Assembly: GCA_963792815.1 (NCBI GenBank)
Contig: CAWBXR010000004.1
Coordinates: 354,682-418,681 of the forward strand
Source: JARRPM01 sp963792815
GTDB lineage: Bacteria > Pseudomonadota > Gammaproteobacteria > Pseudomonadales > Halieaceae
Reading direction: 5' to 3'
DNA: 64,000 nt
Shown here: positions 62,639 to 64,000 of the stretch, piece by piece
How positions within the stretch are numbered: position 1 is the first letter of the stretch
How the letters are laid out: each line of letters opens with the position of its first letter
Notes under the pieces: generated by a model
What the model saw: the letters and a program-made list of their open reading frames with translations, nothing else
What the model was told of the DNA's origin: nothing
The model's database searches: none
Translations under genes and position numbers: made by a program

Positions 62639-63955
62639 TCACACGAACATTTCCGCCGACGGCGAATTCTCTATGGGGTTTTCGTCGATATCAATCGCCA
62701 TGTCCAGTGTCAGCTGTTCCAGCTTTACAAAGCTGGTGAAAGCCCAGTATGTCAGTGTGGCGGTGAGCCGACGAAGGTCCGCGGCCCAGGACGGGATGTA
62801 TCTGGGCCCCACTACAATTCCCTCCTCCATAAGCGGCGCAAGCACCACCACGTCGCCCAGCGTCACACGCCCTGCAAACAGGAGTGGAATCAACTCGGGG
62901 CGGCCGTCCCGCACTGCCATGCGCAGGAAGGTGCTGACTTCAATGAGGCCAGTAATATAAGTGCTGTCCTTGGTAAAGGCGATGCCGCCCCTGGGGTCTC
63001 CACCACGGAACACACGCGCCGCCGACTGTGCACTTTCTTCTTCACTCTGGCCTTCGTCGAGAAACATCCTGAACACCTGGATGAAATCCGCCCCGGAAAG
63101 CGCCATAGACACGGCGCGAACCCTGAGTGCGATTCGGCGCAGTCGGTTGAGGTCCATGGAGCCGGTCATCAACTCAGCCATTGTTGCCAGGCCTTCCTGG
63201 GTGCGGGTTGTGCGCGGCGCACCCAGCTCAAGAACATCCAGGTGGGGTTGATGGATACCGTTCAACTTGGTCGCTGAGTGAATCATCACCTCGTGTTCGA
63301 ACAGCTGGCCCTCATCGAGCTCGGAGAACATGGCCCCTCCGCGCAGCCGCACTCGCCTGGTGCCGGCAGCCGCCTTTGACGCCAAAGAGGGATCAACCTC
63401 TACAGTGATCCGGTCTTCCGTGAATATCGGGTCGATCCTGGCGGAAAGCCGGCTGGCGAGCTCCTCGGCCGGAATAGTTGCCTCTGCCTCGGGAATCACG
63501 CATGAAGACATCAGCTCACCGCTCTTCGCCAGCATGAACTCCGCGGCGTCCAGGTCGCTCCAGCCCTGCCGCTTTCTCCTGGTATCGGGTCGACCGTACA
63601 GCTCTATCGAGTGGTCGGTGAAAGCCTGGGTACCAATCGACTGCAGCATCCGGGCACCTGTCGCATAACTCCATGCCGTTTTCCACAGCACATCGCCCAG
63701 TGGATGCTCTCGCGAGAGTTTGCCCATCACGTCTTCCATGCACTCGATGACATCGTGCATACCCTCCGGTGGCGTAAGTGCAACCTGGGGGATTTTCGGA
63801 TTGCCGGCCCGCCAACTCTCGAGGAATCCATCGATGGCTGTTGGCGGCCATGAAATAGCCGAGAGGATTCTCAAGCCTTTGCCACCCTTGACGATCTGCT
63901 TTTCGATCTCCAGCAAACGAGCCAGTTCGGGGTCATTAACGTGTGATTTGCCCAT
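62639..63955 (-). CDS. QEGLA-motif protein (DUF1704, putative metallopeptidase)
   Basis: A 438-residue protein. The family-defining motif is in RTTRTQEGLATMAELMTG. A metalloprotease-like HEVMIH is in EGQLFEHEVMIHSATKLNG, about 30 residues before it. This is the arrangement of the flavohemoglobin-expression-modulating QEGLA family (DUF1704), related to tubulin-tyrosine-type metallopeptidases. No flavohemoglobin gene is adjacent. GAGGAATCACC precedes the start. The end is complete; the promoter side is cut by the window limit. Confidence 0.88.
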   Translation of the reverse strand: MGKSHVNDPELARLLEIEKQIVKGGKGLRILSAISWPPTAIDGFLESWRAGNPKIPQVALTPPEGMHDVIECMEDVMGKLSREHPLGDVLWKTAWSYATGARMLQSIGTQAFTDHSIELYGRPDTRRKRQGWSDLDAAEFMLAKSGELMSSCVIPEAEATIPAEELASRLSARIDPIFTEDRITVEVDPSLASKAAAGTRRVRLRGGAMFSELDEGQLFEHEVMIHSATKLNGIHQPHLDVLELGAPRTTRTQEGLATMAELMTGSMDLNRLRRIALRVRAVSMALSGADFIQVFRMFLDEGQSEEESAQSAARVFRGGDPRGGIAFTKDSTYITGLIEVSTFLRMAVRDGRPELIPLLFAGRVTLGDVVVLAPLMEEGIVVGPRYIPSWAADLRRLTATLTYWAFTSFVKLEQLTLDMAIDIDENPIENSPSAEMFV

Positions 63956-64000
63956 GGTGATTCCTCAGTCAACGAGAGTGGCAGGCAGTATAGATCAGGT

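Overview
The window is a piece of bacterial chromosome of moderately high GC content. Its gene families (PPK2, AqpZ, QEGLA-motif protein, DUF2256, RND efflux, TonB-receptor remnant, many SDRs and Baeyer-Villiger monooxygenases) point to a gammaproteobacterium, probably a marine or organic-degrading one. No rRNA or tRNA was seen, so the placement is an inference from protein families. About 50 intact genes alternate with a large number of broken ones; this is an accessory, repeat-rich region.

Layout. 1-9 kb: an amidohydrolase tail, SRPBCC protein, MFS carrier, Rieske ferredoxin, GFA-family protein, serine hydrolase and acyl-CoA ligase. 9-15 kb: PPK2, an orphan LuxR-type regulator and a run of secreted lipoproteins. 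15-26 kb: a catabolic block with an esterase, SDRs, a frameshifted flavin monooxygenase, a 2-oxoglutarate/Fe(II) oxygenase, a metallo-beta-lactamase-fold hydrolase, an acetoacetate-decarboxylase-like protein and an epimerase/reductase. 27-33 kb: a shortened phosphate permease, a translationally coupled DegT-like/SDR/SDR trio, aquaporin and a PPOX-type protein. 34-43 kb: small genes, a GPH-type symporter and an RND efflux operon whose TetR regulator is truncated. 43-64 kb: secreted and lipoprotein genes, a second (intact) Baeyer-Villiger monooxygenase, an S9 peptidase, a SHOCT protein, a sulfatase, a dynamin-like GTPase, an acyltransferase, an AraC regulator, an HD-domain protein and a QEGLA-motif protein.

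Two dispersed repeat families organise the non-coding DNA. The first is built on GGGGTCAGAGT and its complement and lies only in the first 23 kb. The second is a roughly 160-bp element with terminal inverted repeats close to GGTACTGACAAGTTAACTT, found only from about 33 kb onward. Scattered across the window are at least ten decayed pieces of an IS6-family transposase gene whose own ends resemble the termini of the 160-bp element. The simplest reading is that the 160-bp elements are non-autonomous derivatives (MITEs) of that IS. Several genes are bracketed by two same-orientation copies, and many gene remnants stop close to a repeat or an IS6 piece (TonB receptor, TetR, DUF3604; DUF1254 and PPOX remnants lie elsewhere).

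No CRISPR array, prophage, intact IS or toxin-antitoxin system was seen. The most unusual content is the MITE/IS6 system, the cassette-like MITE-gene-MITE units, the DegT-like protein with His in place of the catalytic Lys, and the phosphate permease that seems to have lost its middle.
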